NCBI RefSeq assembly: GCF_012396485.1
Contig: NZ_JAAXPO010000006.1
Span: forward strand, 62,001-126,000
Direction of reading: 5' to 3'
Source: Leuconostoc holzapfelii
GTDB lineage: Bacteria; Bacillota; Bacilli; Lactobacillales; Lactobacillaceae
DNA: 64,000 nt
The first letter of the stretch is position 1. Each line of letters starts with the position of its first letter. Shown here piece after piece: positions 9,269 through 17,305 of this stretch. The translations under genes were made by a program, and so were the position numbers. The notes under the pieces were generated by a model. It searched no databases. It was not told the origin of the DNA and saw nothing but the letters and a program-made list of their open reading frames with translations.

Positions 9269-10544
9269 TTGTTTGTTGCACCTTCCGAAGATATTTTGGG
9301 ATGAGATTTAATCCAATATGCAAACTGATTGCGGCAATAGCCCCAATTAAAATGGTATTTGAGAGCAATTGGCCTAACACACCGTGCCACCCTGAGGCGT
9401 ATGCTGGTAATGCAATGGCCAGGACAATTGATAGACCACTGATGATTTGATTCGCCTGAGTATTATCCGCCTGGTTTAACATTTTTAACCCTGTCATGAG
9501 TAATGTTGTCGCCGCTGGTAAGAATATCCCACCGATAACCGGACTAGGTGTCAATGCTAATAATGCGCCAATCTTTGGTACAAATCCAAAAATGATAAAC
9601 GCGGTGCCGGCAAACAACACCGGCATACGTGACGTGTTTTGCGACAAATTCAAAACCCCTACATTTTGCGCATAAGCAGTTGTTGGAAAACCACCAAACA
9701 AACTTGAAAACATTGACCCAACAGCTTCCCCTAATAAGCCATTTTGAACGCGCTTAGGAGCAATCGTTTCGCCCATGGCATCACCCGCCGCTTCATACAC
9801 ACCAACCGCTTCCACCACCGCAACCAAATAGGCAACAAAAAAAGCACTGAAGACTACCCAATTAAAGCGCAACTGGCCATAAGGGAGTAGATGTGGCAAA
9901 CCAAACCATGGCTTGGTGGCAAGAAGTGAAAAATTCACCTGACCCAAAAAAATCGCCAAGCCGTCACCAATGACCAACGCAATTAAGAACGCAAAACGCT
10001 TCAAATGGCCACGAGCAAATAATGATAAACCAAGCACAATGCCCGTTGTGACAATGGCCAACAGCAAGGTCTGTGGCGCAGCAAAACCTTTATCCCCTGG
10101 ATAACCACCCAAAAATTCCGATAATGTGAAGCTTGATAGTGACACGCCGACCAAAAATATCAGGGTACCGATAATCGTTGGGGTCAAAAATTTGAGAATT
10201 TTAGACATCAGACCTGTAATCGACAATAGAAATACAAGCAGCGCACTGATTAAAATCGAGCCGCTCGCAGCTGCCAGTTGGCCACTTTTCCCCGCGCCAA
10301 TCATTAAGGCATCAAAGGCCGCTGAAGGCCCTTGAATAATCGGTAATCGCACAAGCTTTGTGACTTGTGTTAACGTCACAATGCCAGAGACGATAAAAAT
10401 CGTATTCACTAAGTTAACAGACATATTCAAAGATAAGCCGGCCGCCGCGGCAACATAGATTGGATCTAACCAAACATTAGAGACGAAAACGTGTTGCAAC
10501 CCTGCTATGCCGTGCGATAGCAAGCGTTGTTTTTTTGAAAACAT
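9249..10544 (-). CDS. NCS2 (xanthine/uracil) family permease under tandem TPP riboswitches
   Basis: The 431-residue protein has the NCS2 layout of about 14 helices: the QH motif in helix 1 (QHVFVSN), the helix-8 motif EAVGVYEAAGDA and the signature GGFPTTAYAQNVG. NCS2 proteins import nucleobases by proton symport. The ATG follows AAGGAAAG directly behind the second TPP riboswitch and its terminator, so expression should fall when thiamine diphosphate is plentiful. I infer a thiamine-precursor substrate such as a hydroxymethylpyrimidine or related pyrimidine, rather than xanthine or uracil. It is the first gene of the operon with LuxE-, LuxC- and SDR-like proteins. Confidence 0.9.
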   Translation of the reverse strand: MFSKKQRLLSHGIAGLQHVFVSNVWLDPIYVAAAAGLSLNMSVNLVNTIFIVSGIVTLTQVTKLVRLPIIQGPSAAFDALMIGAGKSGQLAAASGSILISALLVFLLSITGLMSKILKFLTPTIIGTLIFLVGVSLSSFTLSEFLGGYPGDKGFAAPQTLLLAIVTTGIVLGLSLFARGHLKRFAFLIALVIGDGLAIFLGQVNFSLLATKPWFGLPHLLPYGQLRFNWVVFSAFFVAYLVAVVEAVGVYEAAGDAMGETIAPKRVQNGLLGEAVGSMFSSLFGGFPTTAYAQNVGVLNLSQNTSRMPVLFAGTAFIIFGFVPKIGALLALTPSPVIGGIFLPAATTLLMTGLKMLNQADNTQANQIISGLSIVLAIALPAYASGWHGVLGQLLSNTILIGAIAAISLHIGLNLIPKYLRKVQQTNDPAKK

Positions 10545-10561
10545 ATAACTTTCCTTCCATT

Positions 10562-10595
10562 AAAAAAAGTCCTTTTGCGCGCAAAAGGACTTTTT
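10562..10595 (-). terminator. Terminator of the second (gene-proximal) TPP riboswitch
   Basis: AAGTCCTTTTGC and GCAAAAGGACTT form a long perfect hairpin followed on the minus strand by seven Ts. It sits between aptamer 2 and the permease ribosome binding site and is the likely expression platform. Confidence 0.88.
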
Positions 10596-10616
10596 TGGTA
10601 TCACTACCAAAATAAC

Positions 10617-10690
10617 TCACTTTCCTACGCTAGTGTTAACTAGTTCAGGTTCAGAGGGTGCTTCTCAGCCATACTTGGCGCCCCTAGCGA
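10617..10690 (-). ncRNA. TPP riboswitch, second of a tandem pair
   Basis: On the minus strand the conserved THI-box parts appear in order: GGGGCGCC, GGCTGAGA, CCCTCTGAACCTGA, TAGTTAACACTAGCGTAGGAA. The aptamer is complete and is followed by a terminator before the NCS2 permease gene, so TPP binding should cause premature termination. Confidence 0.95.
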
Positions 10691-10756
10691 AACAACAATT
10701 TAAACGACTTCCCCGTTACATCATCTAACCCCCCTAATTTTGCACCAAAACAACCA

Positions 10757-10792
10757 AATAAAAAGGTGCCTTTTCCGATGGAAAAAGCACCT
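10757..10792 (-). terminator. Terminator of the first (promoter-proximal) TPP riboswitch
   Basis: On the minus strand AGGTGC plus a T-rich arm pairs with GGAAAAG plus GCACCT (13 pairs, one G-U), followed by TTTTTATTT. It lies between the two aptamers, so each TPP sensor has its own expression platform. Confidence 0.85.
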
Positions 10793-10815
10793 AAAATCAG
10801 CATGATTTGTTTTAG

Positions 10816-10892
10816 CACCGCTTTCCTACGCTAGTATTAACTAGTTCAGGTTCAAAGGGTTCATCTCAGCCATTTTGGCGCCCCTAGCATGC
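10816..10892 (-). ncRNA. TPP riboswitch, first of a tandem pair
   Basis: On the minus strand: CTAGGGGCGCC, GGCTGAGA, CCCTTTGAACCTGA, TAGTTAATACTAGCGTAGGAA. It closely resembles the second copy at 10617-10690, suggesting duplication. Stretch 10545-10917 holds no gene, only the two aptamers, their terminators and the promoter. Confidence 0.95.
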
Positions 10893-10896
10893 TTAT

Positions 10897-10905
10897 AGTA
10901 TATCA
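10897..10905 (-). promoter_or_regulatory. Extended -10 promoter of the TPP-controlled operon
   Basis: On the minus strand TGATATACT forms an extended -10 element just upstream of the first TPP aptamer. The -35 position (10925-10920) reads TCGTTT, which is weak and overlaps the end of the glutathione peroxidase gene. Confidence 0.65.
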
Positions 10906-10917
10906 CAATTGTATTTT

Positions 10918-11397
10918 TTAAACGAGCATTTTTTCAATGTCAGGTATCATCGCTTCCGGTTTTGTGGCGGGCGAAAAACGTTTCACGACTTCTCCCTCGC
11001 GATTAACCAAAAACTTAGTAAAATTCCACTTGATACGTGTACCTAAGGCATTTTTTGCATGATCTTTAAGATAAATAAACAATGGGTCAGTTTGTTTACC
11101 GTTGACTGCAATTAATTGGTGCATTGGAAAGGTTACCCCGTACGTTAAGCGACACGCTGCTGCGGCGTCTTCTGCCGATGACAACTCCTGCTTAAATTGA
11201 TTCGACGGAAAACCCAGCACAATTAAGCCTTGCGCTTGATACGCCTGATAAATGGCTTCCAAGGCTTCAAATTGTGGTGCAAAGCCACACTTTGTCGCAG
11301 TATTAACAATCACCATCGGCCGCCCAGCATAATCACCCAGTGTATACTGCTGACCGTCTTCAGTCATTGCGTTAAATTGGTATACATTTTCTGCCAT
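10918..11397 (-). CDS. gpx: Glutathione peroxidase family protein (thiol peroxidase)
   Basis: From the chosen start the protein has 159 residues, the usual length for bacterial Gpx. Motifs are NTATKCGFAPQF (peroxidatic Cys), FPSNQF with the catalytic Gln region, and KWNFTKFLV with the Trp-Asn of the active site. It reduces hydrogen peroxide or lipid peroxides; without selenocysteine such enzymes usually take electrons from thioredoxin. The frame opens at 11418, but the GGAGGT ribosome binding site lies inside that extension, just before the ATG at 11397. It follows the dehydrogenase gene by 27 bases and is probably co-transcribed. Confidence 0.92.
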   Translation of the reverse strand: MAENVYQFNAMTEDGQQYTLGDYAGRPMVIVNTATKCGFAPQFEALEAIYQAYQAQGLIVLGFPSNQFKQELSSAEDAAAACRLTYGVTFPMHQLIAVNGKQTDPLFIYLKDHAKNALGTRIKWNFTKFLVNREGEVVKRFSPATKPEAMIPDIEKMLV

Positions 11398-11424
11398 GAG
11401 TACCTCCGCATCGGCCAAAATCGC

Positions 11425-12477
11425 CTAGGCTTCATCCTTTAAGTTCACCAAAATTTTGGCTTGTGATTTGTCCGATGTCAAGGATTCAAAGCCGTCTGTG
11501 ACAATATTATCCAGCGCTATCATATCCGTGATTATTGGCGCAACATCAATTTTACCTTGGCTGACCAAATCAACAGTCTGTTGGAATGTTTCTTTTGAAT
11601 AAGCAATCGTGGTTGTTAATTTAACCCCTGCATTCATTAATTGCATTGGGTCAAAACTAATTGGCTTGGCAAAAATCGACACGATCACCATGGTGCCGCG
11701 AGGGCGTGTAGCATCAATAGCTTGTTCAAAAGTTGGCTGTACGCCGGCAACTTCAAACGACACATCGGCGCCGCCAGGAATAATATCATGGATAGCCGCG
11801 ATCGTGTCGGCGACCTCACCTGAATTCACCACATCGGTTGCACCCATTTCTAACGCCTTCTTCAAGCGGACTTCAGACAGGTCCACGGCAACAATCTTTG
11901 TTGCGCCAGCGGCTTTGGCAGCTGCGGCAACCAACACACCGATTGGGCCGGCACCAAAAATGACAACCTTTTCGCCAAAGCGCAAGCCCCCTTCTTTCAC
12001 CGCCTGAACGGCAACTGCTGTTGGCTCAATGGTAGCCGCTAATTCAAGTGAGAAATCTTCAGGTAAGTGATACAAATTCTCTTCTGGTACATTGACTCGG
12101 GAAGTAAAACCACCATCCGTGCTCAAGCCAATAAAGCTATAACCATCATATACATCGACATCATCAGGTACTTGACCTTTTGTCACTGTGGGGTTCACGG
12201 AAACATGATCACCCACTTTAAAGCGGGTCACATCTGAACCCACGCTTTCAACCACACCGGAAAATTCATGTCCCATGGTTAATGGGGCTTGCCCACCAGT
12301 CAAATCATCCGGCTGCTCGACTGGAATAAATACAGGGCCTTCGAGATATTCATGCAAATCACTCCCACAAATACCTGCATAGGCGACCCGCACCACAACT
12401 TCATCAGACTTTAAAGGCTTCAATTCAACATCTTCAACACGTACATCCTTCACACCATGCCATACTGCTGCTTTCAT
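11425..12477 (-). CDS. Zinc-dependent medium-chain dehydrogenase, probable 2,3-butanediol dehydrogenase
   Basis: This 350-residue MDR-family protein has catalytic zinc ligands in GICGSDLHEY and MGHEFSGVVES, and the NAD-binding motif GAGPIGVLVAAAAKAAG. It most resembles (R,R)-butanediol dehydrogenases, which interconvert acetoin and 2,3-butanediol. The lobe that normally holds four structural-zinc cysteines reads NPTVTKGQVPDDVDVY and lacks them, so the structural zinc is absent. The start follows AAGGAG. Glutathione peroxidase follows after 27 bases. A sorbitol- or threonine-type dehydrogenase is an alternative, because substrate cannot be fixed from motifs alone. Confidence 0.82.
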   Translation of the reverse strand: MKAAVWHGVKDVRVEDVELKPLKSDEVVVRVAYAGICGSDLHEYLEGPVFIPVEQPDDLTGGQAPLTMGHEFSGVVESVGSDVTRFKVGDHVSVNPTVTKGQVPDDVDVYDGYSFIGLSTDGGFTSRVNVPEENLYHLPEDFSLELAATIEPTAVAVQAVKEGGLRFGEKVVIFGAGPIGVLVAAAAKAAGATKIVAVDLSEVRLKKALEMGATDVVNSGEVADTIAAIHDIIPGGADVSFEVAGVQPTFEQAIDATRPRGTMVIVSIFAKPISFDPMQLMNAGVKLTTTIAYSKETFQQTVDLVSQGKIDVAPIITDMIALDNIVTDGFESLTSDKSQAKILVNLKDEA

Positions 12478-12590
12478 TACATTGCTCCTTTTTCCTTGAA
12501 ATTATTTTGTGGATTCAGCATCCTCGGCTTCATTATAGCACTTTTACCAGCCAGCGGCGTTTCATGTGCCGTATTTTTTCACAATCTCGT

Positions 12591-12618
12591 AAAAAAAAAT
12601 CGCCACACAATGGTGGCG
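12591..12618 (-). terminator. Intrinsic terminator of the FMN reductase gene
   Basis: The stem TCGCCACCA/TGTGGCGA (small loop) is followed by a run of Ts on the minus strand, about 20 bases after the stop codon at 12638. Confidence 0.85.
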
Positions 12619-12637
12619 ACTAAGTCAGTAATGAAAA

Positions 12638-13186
12638 TCATGAGACAAACTTATCTGCAAAGGCAACAAACTTTTGTGCGGCATCGGCAAGAAAGGCTTG
12701 TGTATCAACGTTTGTAATTTGACCTGCTTCATCAGCTAATGTGCCAACATTACCAATGTAAAGTTCAGGTTGTTGCATCGTTGGCATGTCTAAAAATACC
12801 AATGTTTGACGCAACACATGGTGTGCTAGGACACCGGCAATGCCAGAAATTGATTGTGAAGCAACCAATGCTGGCTTACCTTGCCAGACGTTTTGACCCC
12901 AAGGACGTGAGGCGACATCCAATGCATTTTTTAGCGCAGCTGGAATACTGCGGTTATGTTCAGGCGTCACGAAAATGAAAGCATCTTGTGCCAATACGTC
13001 GTTACGGAAACGCGTATAAACTTCAGGTGAAGCGGCATCAAAATCTTGGTTATACAATGGCAAGTCCGCAATGTTCAAATAGGTCACTTCTGCATCGGCT
13101 GGTAAACCAGCAACTAACGCATCGGCCACACCTTTAGAATATGAATTTTCACGAATTGAACCAACTACAACACCATATTTTGTCAT
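12638..13186 (-). CDS. NAD(P)H-dependent FMN reductase family protein
   Basis: The 182-residue flavodoxin-like protein has the FMN phosphate-binding loop GSIRENSYSKGVA (about residues 9-21) and the flavin/dimer motif TPEHNRSIPAALKNALD (about 96-112), typical of the ArsH/SsuE/YieF-like reductases. It would reduce FMN, quinones, azo dyes or chromate at the expense of NAD(P)H; the natural substrate is unknown. The ATG follows AGGAG. It is a single-gene unit ended by a strong terminator and lies between the butanediol-type dehydrogenase and the malolactic locus, without a visible link to either. Confidence 0.9.
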   Translation of the reverse strand: MTKYGVVVGSIRENSYSKGVADALVAGLPADAEVTYLNIADLPLYNQDFDAASPEVYTRFRNDVLAQDAFIFVTPEHNRSIPAALKNALDVASRPWGQNVWQGKPALVASQSISGIAGVLAHHVLRQTLVFLDMPTMQQPELYIGNVGTLADEAGQITNVDTQAFLADAAQKFVAFADKFVS

Positions 13187-13251
13187 ATGATTTCTCCTAT
13201 CTTCTTACTATTTATAAGTATAACGAAAAAATTGAGAAATGCAAGCCTTGT

Positions 13252-14526
13252 TTAATGCAAGAAACGAATGAGTATGCCACCCAGAATCAAGACGATTGCA
13301 CCGCCCATCCGATTACCCATCTGTGCAAAAGCAATCATTTCCATCCGATTGGCCGCTGACAAAACTGCCACGTTACCAGTGCCGCCCATGCTATTATCAC
13401 TCATACCCGCGGCAATCGCTGCTTCAACAGGGTACAAACCAAACAATTTACCAATCAAAGCACTGGCAATCCCCATCACCACTACACTCGTTAAGGTCAA
13501 TAAAGCAAATTTCCAAGTTAATGATTGTGCCAAAACATGTAAATCAATTAGCGCCAATCCAATCCCAGCAAGCACGGCATGCGTTAAATTGCCCATCACC
13601 ACTTGATTAAACATCACCACCGAGTCTTCCAGTGATTGTGGCACCCAATTAAAGGCTTTAAAAATAATCACCAAAATAATGATGAATGCATAGGTGTGAA
13701 TTTTTGGCATGAGGTCATTTAAAATCGTGCCCACTAAAAAGAATGAAAAGGCAATCATCATACCAACGCCAATCCGCGTCGCGTCTAGATTCGTGACTGG
13801 CTTGGACTTTTCGTCTGCTGTAATCGGAATGAGTACACCATGGCCATCATATTTCGTATCAGCACCCACCTTGGCAATCAAAGCTGCCCCAATCACAGCC
13901 ATGACATTTCCCAGCGTCACAGCAGGAATGATCTGAGAAAACATCGCACCAGCACTTGTATTTAACCCTTGTGCATAGATATGTGACAACGGCACCGCAC
14001 CGGCGCCAATACCACCAGCCATCATTGGCATGGAGATAAACATAACCGCATGGCCAAAGCCTACGCCTAATACGATCCCCATTAAACCAACTGCGAAAAA
14101 CCCAATCACCATGGCTGCTAATGACACCGGAATAAACCGAACTGCAGCTTTTAACAAGAGGTTGCGGTTCATCCCCAAAATTGAACCGACAATCAAGGCA
14201 GCAATATAGAAGTCTAACAGGCCATTGTCATTTAAAAATGTCTTAGTAGCGACGACCACATGTGCTGGGATGAGGCCGGTTGCAGCTAATGCAGCCGCTG
14301 CAAAAATTGTAAATACCGATCCGCCCCCAAGATATGACTTGAAAATCGGCAAGATGTTACCAATATAGTAAAACAAGTGACCTAGCAAGACCAGCATCAA
14401 AGTCAACCCCAACATATTCAGCGGCAACTTATTGCATGCAATGGTGACTGCTAAAATGCACATCATGACGAGATAGAGTGGCAAACTAACACCACTGATT
14501 TTTGTTGCCCAAAGCTTTTGCGTCAT
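13252..14526 (-). CDS. mleP: 2-hydroxycarboxylate transporter family protein (malate/citrate)
   Basis: The 424-residue membrane protein belongs to the 2HCT family (CitS, CitP, MleP, MaeP). Both halves carry the re-entrant loop motif: MAGGIGAGAVPLSH in the first and SMGGTGNVAVLSAANRM in the second, followed by the substrate-binding arginine region. In malolactic metabolism it would import malate or exchange it with lactate, generating proton motive force. It starts 4 bases after the malolactic enzyme stop, behind AGGA, and is the second gene of that operon. Citrate as substrate is possible, but no citrate lyase is nearby. Confidence 0.9.
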   Translation of the reverse strand: MTQKLWATKISGVSLPLYLVMMCILAVTIACNKLPLNMLGLTLMLVLLGHLFYYIGNILPIFKSYLGGGSVFTIFAAAALAATGLIPAHVVVATKTFLNDNGLLDFYIAALIVGSILGMNRNLLLKAAVRFIPVSLAAMVIGFFAVGLMGIVLGVGFGHAVMFISMPMMAGGIGAGAVPLSHIYAQGLNTSAGAMFSQIIPAVTLGNVMAVIGAALIAKVGADTKYDGHGVLIPITADEKSKPVTNLDATRIGVGMMIAFSFFLVGTILNDLMPKIHTYAFIIILVIIFKAFNWVPQSLEDSVVMFNQVVMGNLTHAVLAGIGLALIDLHVLAQSLTWKFALLTLTSVVVMGIASALIGKLFGLYPVEAAIAAGMSDNSMGGTGNVAVLSAANRMEMIAFAQMGNRMGGAIVLILGGILIRFLH

Positions 14527-14530
14527 TATG

Positions 14531-16171
14531 TCATTTTCCTACTTGATATTCTGCTGACCACTTCGCATCTTTCACCGCTTGTTTGGCATCAACAATTGGT
14601 TCGCGGTTCAAGCCTTGATCTAAGACACTTTGTGCTGTGACTTCAGCAATTTTCTGTGAGAAGGCAGTCAAATTTGAGACAGGTGGCAAGACTGCCGCAC
14701 CTGGTTCATCCGCATCAACCAAGCCACCCAACGCGTGGATCGCCGCTGAAATCGTTTCTTGTGTTAACAACTTCGCCGTTGACGCCACCAAACCAAAACC
14801 AAGGCCAGGATAAATCAACGCGTTGTTCCCTTGCCCAATTTTATACGTGATCCCCTTGTACACCACATCAGCGGCTGGGATACCTGTTGATACCAAGGCT
14901 TTGCCATCTGTCCATTTGATCAAATTTTCAGCAGTTGTTTCAGCTAATTTTGTTGGGTTAGACAGCGGGAAAATAATTGGTCGTGGCGTATGCGCTGCCA
15001 TCTCTTTGACAATTTCTTCTGTGAATGTGCCTGGTTGTGTTGATGTTCCAATCAAGACTGTTGGGTGGATAGTCTTGACCACAGCTGCCAAACTTGTCAA
15101 TGATGCAGCATTGTCAAATTCTGAACGTTGCCGAGTAAATGGCTTTTGTGCTGCCGTCAAATCCGGTGTATCTTCAAACAATAATCCTTGCTTGTCGACC
15201 AAATAGAAATGTTGACGTGCTTCTTCCGCTGACAAACCAGCACGTTGTAATTCGGTAAAGATTTGATTCACAATTCCCATACCGGCAGTACCAGCCCCGA
15301 AAGTCACAAATGTTTGATCAACTAATTTTTCTTTAGAAATATTAAGTGCCCCGAAGACACCGGCCAAAACGATCATGCCTGTCCCTTGAATATCATCATT
15401 AAAAGTCGCAATTTCATCTTTATACTTATCCAAAATGACTTGCGCATTGGCACGACCAAAGTCTTCCCAGTGCAATAATGACTCAGGGAAAAGTGTCTGT
15501 TCGGCTGTCACAAATTGATCAATGAAGGCCAAATAGTCGTCCCCAGCAATCCGCGCATGCTTGTTACCCAAATAACGCGGATTATCAAGCAATGCTTGGT
15601 TGTTGGTACCGGCATCAATGCTAACTGGCAAGACACTGGCTGGATCAATCCCAGCTGCCGCAGTATAGACCATCAACTTACCAACCGCAATATCAACCCC
15701 GTTAACACCCCAGTCACCCATACCAAGAATACCTTCGGCATCCGTCACGACCACGAGCTTAATGTCTCGCCCAGCTGCCGCATTGCGTAATGAAGCTTGG
15801 ATATCTTCTGGGCGGTCAACTGACAAGAAAGCGGCATTTTGTGGGTTCATAAAAATTTCATTATATTGTTCGATTGAATCAGCCACAACGGGATCATAAA
15901 CAATCGGCATAAATTCAGCAACGTGTTCATCCATCAAGTGATAGAACAATGTCACGTTTTCATTGAAAAGATTCATCAGGAAAATGCGCTTTTCGAGTGG
16001 TGCCGTTTTTGACAAAAATTGTTGATAAGCTTGTGCTGCTTGTTCATCAATCGTTTGCACTTGGCTTGGTAAAGCACCAGTGATACCCAGTGCTTGGCGT
16101 TCAGCCAAAGTAAAGCCTGTGCCTTTGTTCAAAAATGGGTCCCGAAGTACCGCATAGCCAGTCGTTGTCAT
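14531..16171 (-). CDS. mleS: Malolactic enzyme (malic enzyme family)
   Basis: The protein has 546 residues from the ATG at 16171, which follows GGAGGA; an ATG 30 bases upstream would have that site inside the gene. Motifs include [35 protein letters not shown] and the NAD-binding [13 protein letters not shown]. The N-terminus and overall length resemble malolactic enzymes, which convert L-malate to L-lactate and CO2 with bound NAD+ and Mn2+. The related NAD malic enzyme, giving pyruvate, cannot be fully excluded. It is coupled to a malate-type transporter and divergent from a LysR regulator, as in known mle loci. Confidence 0.85.
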   Translation of the reverse strand: MTTTGYAVLRDPFLNKGTGFTLAERQALGITGALPSQVQTIDEQAAQAYQQFLSKTAPLEKRIFLMNLFNENVTLFYHLMDEHVAEFMPIVYDPVVADSIEQYNEIFMNPQNAAFLSVDRPEDIQASLRNAAAGRDIKLVVVTDAEGILGMGDWGVNGVDIAVGKLMVYTAAAGIDPASVLPVSIDAGTNNQALLDNPRYLGNKHARIAGDDYLAFIDQFVTAEQTLFPESLLHWEDFGRANAQVILDKYKDEIATFNDDIQGTGMIVLAGVFGALNISKEKLVDQTFVTFGAGTAGMGIVNQIFTELQRAGLSAEEARQHFYLVDKQGLLFEDTPDLTAAQKPFTRQRSEFDNAASLTSLAAVVKTIHPTVLIGTSTQPGTFTEEIVKEMAAHTPRPIIFPLSNPTKLAETTAENLIKWTDGKALVSTGIPAADVVYKGITYKIGQGNNALIYPGLGFGLVASTAKLLTQETISAAIHALGGLVDADEPGAAVLPPVSNLTAFSQKIAEVTAQSVLDQGLNREPIVDAKQAVKDAKWSAEYQVGK

Positions 16172-16215
16172 GTTTAAGTCCTCCAAATGTTTGTTTATCA
16201 TATCACAACTACTTG

Positions 16216-16245
16216 ACTATACTGCGCCGTTTAGTTTATAGTCAA
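16216..16245 (-). promoter_or_regulatory. Promoter of the malolactic operon
   Basis: On the minus strand TTGACT (16245-16240), an 18-base spacer and TATAGT (16221-16216) form a good sigma-A promoter in the gap between the malolactic genes and the divergent LysR gene. The partly palindromic ATAGTCAAATGATGACTGT next to the -35 is a candidate LysR-type binding site. Confidence 0.7.
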
Positions 16246-16312
16246 ATGATGACTGTGTCATAAATAAAATTTATAACACACCTTTAGAGCGTTAACATAT
16301 AAGGATTTTTCC

Positions 16313-17203
16313 ATGCAAATTAATGATTTGAAATATTATACGACGTTATATCACGAAAAAAACTTTACCAAAGTAGCCAAAAATTATGGCATCAGCCAGC
16401 CATCCATCAGTAGTGCCATCAAACGGTTAGAAACTTATTTCCAAGCCAAACTCATCATTCGTGGCCACGCTGCATCAGACTTGCACTTCACCCCAGCAGG
16501 CGAACAACTCTATCAACATGCCGCATCCATCTTAAATGAATTAGAAAGCGCCCAACAAGAAATCACCCACTTGCAGTCCCGCACGACAACGATCGGGTTA
16601 CCCCCCATTCTTAAAAATGCTTATTTTGCAAAAATCGTACTTGCAACCAAAGCTTTCGATCGCCAATATGATATTGACCACATGCAAATATATGAAGCTG
16701 GGTCAAATGGGTTAACCCAGTCGTTGATTAACGGTGACATTGATTTAGCCTTATTAGGGTCGCTCGGGCAAAATACCACCGATAAATTACAAGTATTTCC
16801 CTTCGCCACCGCACCTTTTTATGTCTATATGTCTCAGGAAAACCCATTAGCTAAGCATCGGGAAGGCATCTACTTTAAAGATTTAAAAGCCCAACAATTC
16901 ATTTCGTTTGATGCGAGTTTTATTCATGTGCAGGCAACCAAACAATTGGCTAAAAACGCAGGGATTCGACCAAAAACCTTCATGAAAACCAATGATGTCT
17001 ATTTTTTAATGAGCTTAGTCGCTGAAAATCTAGGGGTGGCTATTTTAACCAACATCGTCAGCCCAACACACCCAGATATCGTCACAATTCCGCTATTAGA
17101 TGCCGACCAACCACTTTTTAGCGCCAATGTCGCCTTTCGAAAAAATCATATTTTGACCACAGAAGAAAATTTACTGATCCGTATTTTATCGCAACAAGCC
17201 TAA
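16313..17203 (+). CDS. mleR: LysR-type transcriptional regulator, probable malolactic regulator
   Basis: The 296-residue protein has an N-terminal winged helix-turn-helix (about residues 1-60, with NFTKVAKNYGISQPSISSAIKRLE) and a periplasmic-binding-protein-like effector domain (about 88-290). Its position divergent from the malolactic enzyme and transporter matches MleR, which activates the operon in response to malate in other lactic acid bacteria. The ATG follows AAGGA. The 140-base divergent gap carries the mle promoter and a candidate operator. A separate promoter-like element precedes the next gene, so this gene is probably transcribed alone. Confidence 0.88.
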   Translation: MQINDLKYYTTLYHEKNFTKVAKNYGISQPSISSAIKRLETYFQAKLIIRGHAASDLHFTPAGEQLYQHAASILNELESAQQEITHLQSRTTTIGLPPILKNAYFAKIVLATKAFDRQYDIDHMQIYEAGSNGLTQSLINGDIDLALLGSLGQNTTDKLQVFPFATAPFYVYMSQENPLAKHREGIYFKDLKAQQFISFDASFIHVQATKQLAKNAGIRPKTFMKTNDVYFLMSLVAENLGVAILTNIVSPTHPDIVTIPLLDADQPLFSANVAFRKNHILTTEENLLIRILSQQA

Positions 17204-17210
17204 TGAGGGT

Positions 17211-17249
17211 CGCCGATTCATCCCTTTACGAGGTTGAATCGGGTATAAT
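17211..17249 (+). promoter_or_regulatory. Candidate promoter with inverted repeat before the ArsB/NhaD-type transporter
   Basis: An 8-bp inverted repeat CCGATTCA/TGAATCGG (14-base loop) is followed immediately by TATAAT (17244-17249). No good -35 is seen at normal spacing. The repeat would cover the -35 region and may be an operator, or a weak terminator for the LysR gene. Confidence 0.45.
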
Positions 17250-17305
17250 AGATAAGTACGAATTGAAACCGCACGCCGCCTTGAGCGACGATAGAAAGAA
17301 ACCTG

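Noticed and set aside
14531-16171. CitM-type oxaloacetate decarboxylase or malic enzyme of a citrate cluster
   Set aside because: No citrate lyase genes (citCDEFG) are adjacent, and the N-terminus and length fit malolactic enzyme better; malic enzyme activity is still not excluded.
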